Of a stretch of 64,000 nt of DNA, positions 35,557-44,685 are shown piece after piece. The DNA is from JAICMB01 sp035295125. GTDB taxonomy: Bacteria; Acidobacteriota; Terriglobia; Bryobacterales; Bryobacteraceae. The notes beneath the pieces are model-generated. The model searched no databases. It was not told the origin of the DNA and was given only the letters and a program-made list of their open reading frames with translations. The number at the start of each line of letters is the position of its first letter. Position 1 is the first letter of the stretch. The stretch is taken from positions 31,194-95,193 of the forward strand of contig DATGJP010000045.1 of NCBI GenBank assembly GCA_035295125.1, in the 5' to 3' direction. The position numbers were made by a program, and so were the translations under genes.

Positions 35557-35680
35557 GCCCATGGCAGAAGTCGGGCAGGCTCAATGCCTACCCCACCTTG
35601 GCTCGCAACCTGTTGAGCCATAAAGGTGGCGCAGGCGGTTTCGGCTGCGCATGCCGCTTTCAAAGACTTCTGCCACGGGC
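35557..35680. repeat. MITE-like 124-nt inverted-repeat element between divergent ADOP genes
   Basis: The left arm GCCCATGGCAGAAGTC (35557-35572) and right arm GACTTCTGCCACGGGC (35665-35680) are inverted copies with one mismatch. Inside, CCACCTTGGCTC pairs with GAGCC and AAGGTGG, and GCAGGCGGTTTCGGCTGC resembles the family 1 repeat core. No transposase is encoded. The position between divergent promoters could affect both ADOP genes. Confidence 0.65.
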
Positions 35681-35770
35681 CCCTAACATACAGTCCTCAC
35701 TAAAGACCGAAACTTACAAATACTATTACACGCGTCGAAAAAATTCGCCAAATCTCGATAAAATGCCACC

Positions 35771-38212
35771 ATGTCTACGCTGTTGCGGGATTTGCTTTAC
35801 GCTGTAAGGACGTTGCGGAGGTCGCCCGGGTTCGCCGGAATCGCTGTTGTAACCCTGGCGCTCGGGATCGGCGCGAACACCTCGCTCTTTTCGGTAGTCA
35901 ATGGCGTTCTGCTGAACCCGCTGCCCTATCCGCACTCCGATCGACTCGTCGCCATTTATGCGAAAACCCCTGGATTCGACCGTAGTCCAACCGTTTATCT
36001 GAACTTCCTGGATTGGCAGCGTGAATCGCGAACGATATCGACCATGGCAATCTATCGGAACCAGGATTACAACTACCAGGGCGCCAGCCAGGCCGAGCGG
36101 TTGAGCGGCTACATGGTCTCCGCGGACTTCTTTTCTACGCTTGGTGTGCAGCCCATTCTGGGCCGCGCCTTCCGGGCTGACGATGACCACGTCGGCGCAG
36201 CGCCGGTGGTGCTACTCGGTGGCGGGTTCTGGTCCCGCGAATTCGGTTCGTCGCCCGACGTTGTCGGAAAATCACTGGTCCTCAATGGCTCGTCCTATAC
36301 AGTTGCCGGCGTTATTCCCACGAGCTTCAGTTTCTATGGCCACGACCGCGATGTCTACACTCCTATCGGGCAGTGGAACGATCCGTCGTTTCGCGACCGC
36401 CGCATTTCCGTAAGCACGCTCGTGGTTGGGCGGCTAAAGCCCGGCGTCACACTTCCACAAGCCCAGGCCGACATGGACGTGGTCGCTCGCAATCTTGCCG
36501 CCGCGTATCCCGTGGCCGACAAGAACACCGGGATCACACTGGTTTCCATGAAGGAAGATATTGTGGGCAACGTACAGCCGTTGCTCTTCGTCCTCATGGC
36601 CGCGGTTGGCTTTCTATTGCTCATCGCATGCGTGAACGTTGCAAATCTTCTGCTGGCGCGCTCCATGGGCCGATCGCGCGAGTTCGCCATCCGGGTATCG
36701 CTTGGGGCCGGGCAGTGGCGTGTAATTCGTCAACTTCTGACGGAGAGCTTCCTCCTCGCCGCCTGCGGCGGAGTCCTGGGCCTCCTTCTTTCGTATGGAG
36801 CGATCAAAGCCGTTCTGAACACGCTGCCGGGCACGTTGCCCCGCACTGAGGAGATCGGGTTGGATGCGCGAGTCTTGCTGTTCACCATGGCGCTCTCGCT
36901 GTTTGCCGCCGTGATATTCGGCCTTGCGCCGGCGGTCAAGGGCTTGAGCGTCAACGTGCAGGACGTCCTCCGCGAAGGGGGCCGGGGATTCAGTGGCGCA
37001 CGGCAACGGCTGCAGAGTGTTTTCGTGGCCGTGGAGATTGCCATGGCGCTGATTCTGCTGATCGGAGCGGGGCTGATGCTTCGCACACTTGCCGCGCTTT
37101 GGCGCGTGAATCCTGGGTTCAACCCGAGTCATGCTATTACCTTCAGCCTGTCGATGCCGTCGTCCGACGACACGACTTCCGCTGAAACCCGAGCTCGGCT
37201 GCGCCAGTTCGACGATAAGATGCGGTCCATTCCCGGCGTACGGGCGGTTTCCGTCACACTTGGATCCCGCCCCATGATTCATGATTCCTCAGTGCCCTTA
37301 TGGATCGAAGGACGCCCAAAACCGGCCAATGACGCTGAAATGCCCGGCGCGATGTTCTACCTGGTCGAGGCCGGCTTCGAGCAAGCGATGGGCGTTACCC
37401 TCGAACGCGGCCGTTTTGTCACGCCACAGGATAACGAGAATGCTCCGCTGGTGATCGACATCGACGACGTCTTTGCGCGCTCGTACTTCCCGGATGAGGA
37501 CCCCATCGGCAGGCACGTGAACCTGACGCAATTCAACGTGCAGGCGGAAATCATCGGAGTGGTGGGCCACATCAAGCAGTGGGGGCCGGGAGGAGATGTG
37601 AAGGGCGCGGTCGAGGCCCAGTTTTTTTATCCCTTTATGCAGCTTCCCGAAAAGCTTATGAAACTGGCCGCAGGCGGTGTCGCTGTCGTGCTCCGGACCG
37701 AAGGCGATCCTACCGAGATTATGAAACTGGTTCGGCCGGCGGTTGCGCAGATCGATTCGCGCGAGATCATCTACGGGGTCCAAACGATGGATGGGGTCAT
37801 CGCGCGCTCGCTCGCGGCGCGACGGCTATCGATGATTCTGCTGGCCATATTCGCGGCGCTTGCGCTTGTTCTTTCGTGCGTTGGAATCTATGGCGTCAGT
37901 TCCTACGTCGTGGGTCAGCGCACCCATGAAATCGGCATCCGTATGGCGCTCGGTGCGCAGTTCGGCGACGTCATGCGCATGGTGCTCGGCGAAGGGGCAA
38001 GAATGGCGCTATTGGGGATCGCTGCTGGTATCGCCGGAGCATTCGGGTTGACGCGCCTGATGGAAAACCAACTTTTTGGCGTCAGCGCCCACGATCCCGT
38101 GACGTATTTTGGGGTTGCCGTTCTGCTGACCGTGGTTGCGCTTCTGGCTTGTTTTATTCCGGCGCGCCGCGCGTCGCGGGTCGACCCGGTAGTCGCTTTG
38201 CGGTGCGAATAG
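35771..38212 (+). CDS. ADOP-type orphan ABC permease
   Basis: 813 residues. SPGFAGIAVVTLALGIGANT opens the first helix; DRSPTVYLNFLDWQRESRTI and the MacB-like periplasmic part follow; helices at about 275-420 and the second repeat end with THEIGIRMALGAQFGDVMR and PARRASRVDPVVALRCE. No ATPase is adjacent. Divergent from the ADOP gene at 33120-35534; the two differ in sequence, so this is not a recent duplication. Confidence 0.9.
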   Translation: MSTLLRDLLYAVRTLRRSPGFAGIAVVTLALGIGANTSLFSVVNGVLLNPLPYPHSDRLVAIYAKTPGFDRSPTVYLNFLDWQRESRTISTMAIYRNQDYNYQGASQAERLSGYMVSADFFSTLGVQPILGRAFRADDDHVGAAPVVLLGGGFWSREFGSSPDVVGKSLVLNGSSYTVAGVIPTSFSFYGHDRDVYTPIGQWNDPSFRDRRISVSTLVVGRLKPGVTLPQAQADMDVVARNLAAAYPVADKNTGITLVSMKEDIVGNVQPLLFVLMAAVGFLLLIACVNVANLLLARSMGRSREFAIRVSLGAGQWRVIRQLLTESFLLAACGGVLGLLLSYGAIKAVLNTLPGTLPRTEEIGLDARVLLFTMALSLFAAVIFGLAPAVKGLSVNVQDVLREGGRGFSGARQRLQSVFVAVEIAMALILLIGAGLMLRTLAALWRVNPGFNPSHAITFSLSMPSSDDTTSAETRARLRQFDDKMRSIPGVRAVSVTLGSRPMIHDSSVPLWIEGRPKPANDAEMPGAMFYLVEAGFEQAMGVTLERGRFVTPQDNENAPLVIDIDDVFARSYFPDEDPIGRHVNLTQFNVQAEIIGVVGHIKQWGPGGDVKGAVEAQFFYPFMQLPEKLMKLAAGGVAVVLRTEGDPTEIMKLVRPAVAQIDSREIIYGVQTMDGVIARSLAARRLSMILLAIFAALALVLSCVGIYGVSSYVVGQRTHEIGIRMALGAQFGDVMRMVLGEGARMALLGIAAGIAGAFGLTRLMENQLFGVSAHDPVTYFGVAVLLTVVALLACFIPARRASRVDPVVALRCE

Positions 38213-38278
38213 CCGCTACTAATCTGCGGCTCAGGACGTGGTGCGATTTGCAAACTAAAATCTTGCGGTACCTGTAGC

Positions 38279-38458
38279 GCCGGCTTTAGCCCCATGCCGC
38301 TTAGTTTTACGCGATGGAGCAAGACTCGGTGCTTTTGACGAGATATTTCGAAGTGGTGAAGGAGGGTTTCAAACCCGCCGCAGGTTGCAAACCTGCCTTG
38401 CATCCGCTGCGTCGGTCCCACTACCAGGGAAACTAAGTGGCCTTCGGCTTTAGCCGGT
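38279..38458. repeat. Inverted-repeat element, family 2, copy A
   Basis: The ends are imperfect inverted repeats of about 28 nt (GCCGGCTTTAGCCCCATGCC, then CTTAGTTTT, against the reverse complement of CTAAGTGGCCTTCGGCTTTA and GCCGGT). Inside are two tight palindromes, GGGTTTCAAACCC and GCAGGTTGCAAACCTGC, side by side. A related element is at 49609-49742. It fills much of the 430-nt gap between the ADOP gene and tRNA-Glu; the remainder shows no gene. Confidence 0.65.
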
Positions 38459-38644
38459 AATTCCGGTACGAGTCATATGATGTTTCACTCCGCTGCATCC
38501 GAATTCCGAGGTCGGCGCTCTCGAGGCGGCGGCGCGCCGCTTCCGCATATCGAGCACATAATGTGACGGTGTGGACCCACTTCCCGGGTTCAACCCGACG
38601 GTTGCGCAGAGGAGGATGTTACGTGGCAACGCGAGCCAACGGTT

Positions 38645-38722
38645 TGGCGTCCCCAGGGGGATTCGAACCCCCGTTACCGCCGTGAAAGGGCGATGTCCTA
38701 GGCCGGGCTAGACGATGGGGAC
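38645..38722 (-). tRNA. tRNA-Glu (anticodon TTC)
   Basis: On the minus strand GTCCCCA pairs with TGGGGAC in the acceptor stem, the anticodon arm is CGCCC-TTTCACG-GCG with anticodon TTC, and the T arm contains GGTTCGAATCC. Discriminator G and an encoded CCA are included, 78 nt in all. The sequence is close to typical bacterial tRNA-Glu. Confidence 0.95.
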
Positions 38723-38794
38723 TTTCAGAGAGGCGCTACAAACCAATCTAACATGGGCGTTCCGCCGTGACCAGCACCGAACGCCCAAACCGTA

Positions 38795-39124
38795 CTACAG
38801 CGTCTTCAGGTAGGCGATCACGTTGTCCTTTTCATCCTCGGACAACATATCGGAATAGGACGGCATGCCGTTGCCGCCGGCGTTGATCATGGCGCGCACG
38901 TTGGCGTCATTCACCGGCTTGCCATTCTTCAACTTGCCGCGCTTGTACAGGCCTTTCAACGACGGCCCAATCTTCTTCTCATCGGTGTCGGTATTGTGAC
39001 AGACAGCGCACTGCTCGAATACTTCTTTGCCCTTGGCGGCGTCACCTTTCTTCTGCGCCGGCGCAAGCGACGCGAACGCGAACAGTAGACCCGCACTGGA
39101 CAGGCAAACAATCGATTTACGCAT
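38795..39124 (-). CDS. Small secreted c-type cytochrome
   Basis: 109 residues: signal peptide (MRKSIVCLSSAGLLFAFASLAPAQ), one CAVCH haem site (residues 39-43) and a likely axial Met in GNGMPSYSDM, as in class I mitochondrial-like cytochromes (IGPSLKGLYKRGK). Works in the periplasm as an electron carrier; partner unknown. A GGAG lies about 10 nt before the ATG. It is divergent from the peroxiredoxin gene, sharing a 92-nt gap. Confidence 0.9.
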   Translation of the reverse strand: MRKSIVCLSSAGLLFAFASLAPAQKKGDAAKGKEVFEQCAVCHNTDTDEKKIGPSLKGLYKRGKLKNGKPVNDANVRAMINAGGNGMPSYSDMLSEDEKDNVIAYLKTL

Positions 39125-39216
39125 GTTGGGTTAGCTCCGGGTTAGTCAACTTTTCTAGTCTAGCAAGCTTGCTTCACGGCTCGACACTGTTGGCATATTA
39201 AAATGCGTTCAAGACC

Positions 39217-39696
39217 ATGCCTCAACATCACGTGCTGAAAGAAGGCGATCCTGCTCCCGAAATCCGGCTGAGCGACGACCAGGGCAACCCGTTTGAACTC
39301 TCCAAACTCCAGGGGAAGAACGTCGTGCTGTTCTTCTATCCCAAGGCCGACACGTCGGGTTGAACGAAGGAAGCCATCGGGTTCCGTGAGAACTCGGCAA
39401 AGTTTGCGTCGCGGGATGCCGTCATCGTGGGCGCATCGCCGGATAGCGTTGACAAGCAGGCGAAATTCAAAGCAAAACATGGGTTTCCGTTCGCGTTGCT
39501 CGCGGACGTCGATCACGCCGCCGCGGAAGCCTACGGCGTCTGGGTGCAAAAAAGCATGTACGGAAGGAAGTATATGGGTATCGAGCGATCCTCGTTCCTG
39601 ATCGGCAAGGATGGGCGCATCGCGAAGATCTACCCGAAGGTCAAGCCGGAGGGGCACGCAGAAGAGGTGTTGGCCGCGTTAGGCGAGAACAAATAA
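39217..39696 (+). CDS. BCP-type peroxiredoxin, probable selenoprotein (in-frame TGA as Sec49)
   Basis: A single frame from ATG 39217 to TAA 39696 encodes 159 residues with one internal TGA at 39361-39363. The context FFYPKADTSG-TGA-TKEAIGFRE places it exactly on the peroxidatic Cys of the bacterioferritin-comigratory protein family (usual PGCTKEACGFRD). Both halves are full-quality family sequence (EGDPAPEIRLSDDQG before; VIVGASPDSVDKQAKFKAKH and SSFLIGKDGRIAKIYP after), the Thr and Pro of PxxxTxxC are kept, and the translated protein has no Cys at all; the usual resolving Cys is Ile. A hairpin follows the TGA (see the SECIS candidate). It would reduce peroxides. The alternative is a nonsense-mutated pseudogene. 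It overlaps the convergent M50 gene by 18 nt. Confidence 0.8.
39377..39397 (+). promoter_or_regulatory. Candidate bacterial SECIS hairpin after the in-frame TGA
   Basis: TCGGGTTC and GAACTCGG can pair (8 bp with two G-U pairs) around a CGTGA loop, starting 13 nt after the TGA. Bacterial SECIS elements lie directly downstream of the UGA inside the coding sequence, with G and U in the apical loop. Here the loop has GU at positions 26-27 counting the U of UGA as 1, against 23-24 in E. coli fdhF, so the fit is good but not exact. Confidence 0.5.
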
Positions 39697-40605
39697 CAAC
39701 GAAAGCAGCACGATCAGGCCGATATACTGCACCAGCGTGAGGTTATCGGGTTCCGCGGGGTAATCCTTGCTGAAGAGGCGATACAGCGCGCCGAGGCCAA
39801 TGAGAAGCAGCATGGTGTCTTCGGTGAGCGCCCACATCACCAGGACGGAGGCCAGCGCGATCCCGCGATGATAACGGGTGAGCGCCCGAAAACCGCGGCC
39901 GCCGTCGAGCTGCCAGATCGGAATCAGGTTGAACAGGTTGATCCAGGCGCCCGTTTTGGCAATGGCCATCCAGATCGGCGCGCCGGTGAGCAGGCCCACG
40001 ACCCAGGCGACCACGGCGGCGCCGAGACCGTAGATCGGGCCGGCCAGCCCGACACGCGCGTCCTCCACCGGATTCGCCGGATACTGCTTCAAACGTACGA
40101 AAGCGCCAACGAACGGGATGAACATGGGAGCCGTCGCCGCGATGTTGTACCGACGGAGCGCGATCACATGGCCCATTTCGTGGATATAGATGGAGAGCAC
40201 AAAGCCGAGTGCGAATTTCCAGCCATACAATGCCCAGTACACGCCCAGAAATGCCAGCATACTCAGCAGCGTGTTGAGTTTCGTCAGGCCCAGAACCAGC
40301 AGCTTGGCCTTGGTCATTGCCAGCAGCGCGATGGTTTTGAACTTCCACAGAATGACGCCGACGGGACCAAGCTTGGCAAAGCGTTTCGCCCAGACGCTCG
40401 CCTCCTGGCCGGATGCCGGACCCGCGGCCGCGGCAAACTGGGCGTCAATGTTTTCGATGCGCGCTTTTACGGTGCCGTACTCGGCGCTGTCCGGAGGCAG
40501 GAGCGCCAGCGCACGAACCCACGCAGTCCGCGCGAGCGTCCAGTTACCGGCCTGGCCGGCGAGTTTGGCCTCGTAGGCCAGTTGATCGAATTCGGGGGAA
40601 TTCAC
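39679..40605 (-). CDS. M50-family (site-2-type) membrane metalloprotease
   Basis: 308 residues. The zinc site is IYIHEMGHVIALRR (HExxH), with the third ligand in LIPIWQLDGGRGF; several membrane helices surround both. An N-terminal cytoplasmic part (first 75 residues, LAGQAGNWTLARTAWVRAL) resembles a TPR unit. It cleaves membrane-embedded substrates or controls signalling; the target is unknown. It is last in a reverse-strand run of closely spaced genes, with the PqaA-like gene ending 9 nt upstream. Confidence 0.85.
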   Translation of the reverse strand: MNSPEFDQLAYEAKLAGQAGNWTLARTAWVRALALLPPDSAEYGTVKARIENIDAQFAAAAGPASGQEASVWAKRFAKLGPVGVILWKFKTIALLAMTKAKLLVLGLTKLNTLLSMLAFLGVYWALYGWKFALGFVLSIYIHEMGHVIALRRYNIAATAPMFIPFVGAFVRLKQYPANPVEDARVGLAGPIYGLGAAVVAWVVGLLTGAPIWMAIAKTGAWINLFNLIPIWQLDGGRGFRALTRYHRGIALASVLVMWALTEDTMLLLIGLGALYRLFSKDYPAEPDNLTLVQYIGLIVLLSLLFVLA

Positions 40606-40614
40606 AGCGTACTT

Positions 40615-42003
40615 TCATTTTACAGGCCGCTTCGGCTGATAAGGCGGAAAAGGCTCGGTATCGGGCGTTATGCGCACGCCCGTTGTGAACTTGAACGGAT
40701 ATTTCCCGCCGCTGGGATAGGTCATCTCGACCAGGAAGGCCGTCCATCCCTTTGCCGGCGGGTCGACATGCGCCACGTAAACGCCGCCGCCCTGATCCTC
40801 TAACTCGGAGCTTTTGTAAGCGGGACCGATCGTCATTAAACGGAAATCGCGATGATCGGGGTCGGTGGCCTGCCACAGCTTCACCGCCGAAGGCTTATCC
40901 TTGCTCACCACCCGAATGTCGCCGTTCGATTCGAATTTCCAGGTGAAATGCGGCCGCGGCGTGCCATGTAGAATCGCCTCGTAAAATGCAATGTTGCTCT
41001 CGCGATAATCCGTGCCTTCGCGGTGGTGATTCGTGTTCGGCAGGTACCGCAAGTATTTTTCGCCCTTCAGATCGTCGAAATAAAACCGTGACGAATCGGG
41101 CAGGAAAAACTGGTCCCCCGCCGCGTTCACGATGAACTTGGGCAGGGTCAGACGATCGCGATACCGGTACGGCTCCTCGATGTCGAGCATCTTCTCGTAC
41201 TCCGGCGTGCCGTTCCAGTCCATCAGTCCGGCCTCCACGTAGTCCTTGACGGCCGGCGCCCAGAAGCCATAGACGCGGTAGTGATGCTCGAACGATTTCT
41301 CCAGGTTCAGCATGTCAATCGACATGGGAATGATGGCGACGACACGCTTGTCGACCGCGGCAGTCGTCCAGGTGGTCCAGCCTCGCTTTGAGCCGCCGGA
41401 GACGACGAACTTCTCCACTTTCACGTTGCCGGCTGCCGGAGTCGCCAGGAACGACGTGATTGTGTCCATGGCCCGAACTGCGGATTTGGTCATCGGCAGG
41501 CGCAAGATCCAGGATGGGTCGGCGGTGGCGAGATACTTCACCTGCGCATAAGCGATGATGGCGTCTTCAGACCGCCGGCGAGTCTCGTCTTTGAACACCA
41601 GCGGCTCGTTCGGTACGTCCTGAAGCTCCGCGACTACGGTGTGCGTCGTCAGCGCATTATCCACGAACGTGGGGTCGTCGATCTTGTCCGGCATCTTGTC
41701 GTTCACAGATCCGCCGGTAATGAACAAGTATCCTGTCGTGCCCTGGATTTTGTCCGGCTTGACCACGATGAGCCAGTGCTTCCAGACGGTGCGGTCCACT
41801 TCTTCCGGTTTGCGCCAGGTTTGCGAAGTGAGCTCTATAACGTAAGTCGTGTACCCGTCGCCGGGCACCGTTTTCACCAATTCATATTTATATGCGGGGT
41901 CGGGCGTCTTCACGTAGCGGTCGAGCGCGGTTTCCGCCGCCGTGGCGGCAAACGCGAGCGACAGGAAAATCGGGAGCAACCTGGCTCCCGCTGCTTTTCT
42001 CAT
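40615..42003 (-). CDS. PhoPQ-activated pathogenicity-related (PqaA-like) protein
   Basis: 462 residues with a signal peptide (MRKAAGARLLPIFLSLAFAATAAE). The body matches the PhoPQ-related alpha/beta hydrolase-like family: DRYVKTPDPAYKYELVKTV, KHWLIVVKPDKIQGTTGYLF, VSGGSKRGWTTWTTAAVDKR (nucleophile-like GGSKRG) and MSIDMLNLEKSFEHHYRVYG. In enterobacteria the family member is PhoP-regulated; function is obscure. The ATG directly follows the aminopeptidase stop (TAAATG). Confidence 0.88.
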   Translation of the reverse strand: MRKAAGARLLPIFLSLAFAATAAETALDRYVKTPDPAYKYELVKTVPGDGYTTYVIELTSQTWRKPEEVDRTVWKHWLIVVKPDKIQGTTGYLFITGGSVNDKMPDKIDDPTFVDNALTTHTVVAELQDVPNEPLVFKDETRRRSEDAIIAYAQVKYLATADPSWILRLPMTKSAVRAMDTITSFLATPAAGNVKVEKFVVSGGSKRGWTTWTTAAVDKRVVAIIPMSIDMLNLEKSFEHHYRVYGFWAPAVKDYVEAGLMDWNGTPEYEKMLDIEEPYRYRDRLTLPKFIVNAAGDQFFLPDSSRFYFDDLKGEKYLRYLPNTNHHREGTDYRESNIAFYEAILHGTPRPHFTWKFESNGDIRVVSKDKPSAVKLWQATDPDHRDFRLMTIGPAYKSSELEDQGGGVYVAHVDPPAKGWTAFLVEMTYPSGGKYPFKFTTGVRITPDTEPFPPYQPKRPVK

Positions 42004-44637
42004 TTATTGCGCCTCGAGGTATTGTTCGATTTGCGGGGCGATCCGCTTGCGCTGCGCGATGCAGACGTCGATGTTCTCCAACGTTTGCGAAAGGGTGCGC
42101 GGCCCGCCCACGTAGTCTTGTACACGGTTTTGGAAGAAATTCTGCAGGTCTGAGCGGTGTGCTTCGTCGCAGAAGGCATCGCCCACTCGGGGGAGCCCGG
42201 CGGCGAAGTCTTCGCCGACTTCACGGGGCAAACTCGCGAGCAACTTGTCGAGATTCTGCTTCACAAACTCGAACGGCAGGTCGCGCGTTTCAGGGTGCCG
42301 CATCGGTCCAAACAACAACGCCCCAAAGGCCTCGCGCGCGTCGAATTCCTTGGTGAGAAGAAGTGCCATCGCGGATTTAGCAATCTCCGGATCGCGGAAC
42401 GATCCCAGGGCGACGAATAACGCCCGCCGTTGCAGCCGATCGTGTGTGTTGGCGAGCGCGGTGTGGAACTGATCGAATAGTTCGCGATCGCCATGCGCCG
42501 CCGCCACCTGCAGCACCAGCCCGACCATGCCAGGCTCTACACTGGCACGATCGGACAGCCAGCGCCGCGCCATCGATTGCGCGTCAGCGTCGAGTTTCTT
42601 GTCGTCGCCGCTCAACGTAGCGAGACGTACCAGCGATTCTCGAAGCAATCGAGTGTCGTCATTGTCGCGAGAGGAGGTGTGCCATCCCAGTTGCCGCGCT
42701 CGGGCGCCAAAGAGCTCGTCGAGATAATTTGCCGCTTGCGGCCGCGTCGACGCCGGCATGAAAGTCGCCTCGGTCATATGGGCGATACTCACATCCGACT
42801 CCACCACTTCGCGGCGGGGATCGTTGGCAAGCCGCCCGGCCAGCGACAACGCCATGCGCGGAGCCACGTAGCCACCGTGCACACCCGCGTAAACGTCTCC
42901 AAGACCTCCGACGAGTTCCGCCGTGCTCAAGTGCGGCGCCGCGTCATCGATCGCACCGTTCGAGTAATAGTAGCCAACCGCATTGGCGTTGGCCGATGTC
43001 CAGGCGGGGCACGCCGCCGCCTTGGAAAGCTGCACGTCCTTCGAAGCCGAATCCAACAGCCAGCATTCGGTCTGGCTCTTGTCGCCAGTGCCGTAACGCA
43101 CGCAGACGGGAATCTGCCAGCGCGACGGGTGGGCACGTTCCTGGGCTTCTCCCGGAGAACCCTCCGGCAGGTAACGCTTCTGCTCCAGGTGGATTTGAAC
43201 GGTATTCTGGCGGCACGACGGCGTCATGCTGACGAGCGGGACTCCGGGCTGGTCCAGGAATGTGTCGAAGGCGGGGGCAATGTTCTTCCCGGCGGCGCTG
43301 CTGATGGCGCGCAGAAAATCAACCGTCGTGGCGTTTCCGTCGGCGTGTTGCTTCAGATAGGCCTGAACACCACGGCGGAACGTCTCTTTCCCGATCCAGC
43401 CCTCGAACATTCGAAGAATCGCTTCACCCTTCTTGTAGGTGATGTTGTCGAAAGAATTGGCGATGTCGCTGTCCGAAAGAATCGGCTGGCGAACTTTTCG
43501 TGCCGAAACCAGCGTGTCCAGGTTTTGCGCTTCCAGCCGATCGTTCACTTCGTCAACATCGATGTGCCACTCGGGTTTCCACTCGGCCGTGATCTTCGTT
43601 TCCATCCAGCTCGCGAATCCTTCGTTGAGCCAGGTATCGTCCCACCACGCCGTGGTTACGAGGTCGCCGAACCATTGGTGCGCCATCTCGTGCGCGGCGA
43701 CGATGGCCATCTCGCGCTGGCGCGGCACCGTGTCTTCCTTCGGGTTGGCCAGCAGCAAACTCTCGCCATACGTGATCAGCCCCACGTTCTCCATTGCGAA
43801 ATTGCTGATCGGCATGACGATGCTGTCGAGCTTCTCGTAGGGATACGGCATGCCGAAATATTGTTCCAGCAGGCCCAGGAGCTGAGGAATAGCCTTCACC
43901 GCGTACTCGGCTTCACTGGCTTTGCCATGCGGGGTGATGACGCGGACCGGCGTTCGCTTTGTGCCTACCGTTCCCGCGTCGACTACTTCGAAAGGACCGG
44001 CCGCAAAAGCGACCAAATAGGCCGGCAGCGGCCGGCTCTCCGCAAATTTCACGATCTTGCGCCCGCCATCCGCCGGAGTCTCGGAAACTTGCGGCGTGTT
44101 GGCAAAGGCGCGCTGATCTTTCGGTACGTTGAGGGTCACCTGCCACGGCACTTTGTAGTTGGGTTCATCGAAACAGGGGAACGCCCGGCGCGCGTCGGTC
44201 GGCTCGAACTGCGTGTACAGGTACCAGCGGTCGGCCTCTTTGAGCTGAAAGACCCCGGCGCTGCTGTGGCTGCTTACTTTCCCGCTGTATTCGATGTGCA
44301 GGCGCGCGTCGCCCGGTTCGATTTCCCTCGGAAACGTTAACCCCTCGAAACTGTCGCCCGCCGGCTGCGCCGAAGCGGCAAGTGTCTGACCGCCAACGCG
44401 AAGTTCCGCCTTGTGGACCGTTATTTCCGTGGCATTTAGCCAGATCGCGTTGGTCGGCTTCTGTATCTTGAGATCGATATCGATGACCCCGTCGAAGGTG
44501 TCCCGGCCGGGAGTCAGGGTGAGGGAAACGTCGTAACGTTTGGGACGACTTTCATCCCCCAGCCGGAAACTCGGTGTCGTCGATGCGTTAAGCGCCGCCA
44601 GAGCGGCTAGCCATAATACGGCAGTGCGAAGGCCCAT
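42004..44637 (-). CDS. M1-family zinc aminopeptidase, secreted
   Basis: 877 residues with a signal peptide (MGLRTAVLWLAALAALNAST). The exopeptidase motif is NFAMENVG (GxMEN-type), the zinc site VAAHEMAHQWFGDLVTTAWW with the third Glu in WLNEGFASWME, and the catalytic Tyr region ITYKKGEAILRMFEG. A C-terminal ERAP1-like helical domain is complete (from about residue 540). It trims N-terminal residues from peptides, likely in the periplasm, feeding peptide use. Ends flush with the PqaA-like start. Confidence 0.92.
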   Translation of the reverse strand: MGLRTAVLWLAALAALNASTTPSFRLGDESRPKRYDVSLTLTPGRDTFDGVIDIDLKIQKPTNAIWLNATEITVHKAELRVGGQTLAASAQPAGDSFEGLTFPREIEPGDARLHIEYSGKVSSHSSAGVFQLKEADRWYLYTQFEPTDARRAFPCFDEPNYKVPWQVTLNVPKDQRAFANTPQVSETPADGGRKIVKFAESRPLPAYLVAFAAGPFEVVDAGTVGTKRTPVRVITPHGKASEAEYAVKAIPQLLGLLEQYFGMPYPYEKLDSIVMPISNFAMENVGLITYGESLLLANPKEDTVPRQREMAIVAAHEMAHQWFGDLVTTAWWDDTWLNEGFASWMETKITAEWKPEWHIDVDEVNDRLEAQNLDTLVSARKVRQPILSDSDIANSFDNITYKKGEAILRMFEGWIGKETFRRGVQAYLKQHADGNATTVDFLRAISSAAGKNIAPAFDTFLDQPGVPLVSMTPSCRQNTVQIHLEQKRYLPEGSPGEAQERAHPSRWQIPVCVRYGTGDKSQTECWLLDSASKDVQLSKAAACPAWTSANANAVGYYYSNGAIDDAAPHLSTAELVGGLGDVYAGVHGGYVAPRMALSLAGRLANDPRREVVESDVSIAHMTEATFMPASTRPQAANYLDELFGARARQLGWHTSSRDNDDTRLLRESLVRLATLSGDDKKLDADAQSMARRWLSDRASVEPGMVGLVLQVAAAHGDRELFDQFHTALANTHDRLQRRALFVALGSFRDPEIAKSAMALLLTKEFDAREAFGALLFGPMRHPETRDLPFEFVKQNLDKLLASLPREVGEDFAAGLPRVGDAFCDEAHRSDLQNFFQNRVQDYVGGPRTLSQTLENIDVCIAQRKRIAPQIEQYLEAQ

Positions 44638-44685
44638 ATAATCTAGGATTCCAGACGGACGTGCTGAGTTTCAGTGAGCCAGCAC

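Noticed and set aside
39427..39696. Independent 89-codon gene
   Set aside because: It is the C-terminal half of the peroxiredoxin; translation from upstream is in frame and interrupted only by the TGA at the catalytic position.
42493..44340. 615-codon open frame antisense to the M1 aminopeptidase
   Set aside because: The forward protein has intact zinc and GxMEN motifs; the antisense product is Arg/Val-rich with no domain.
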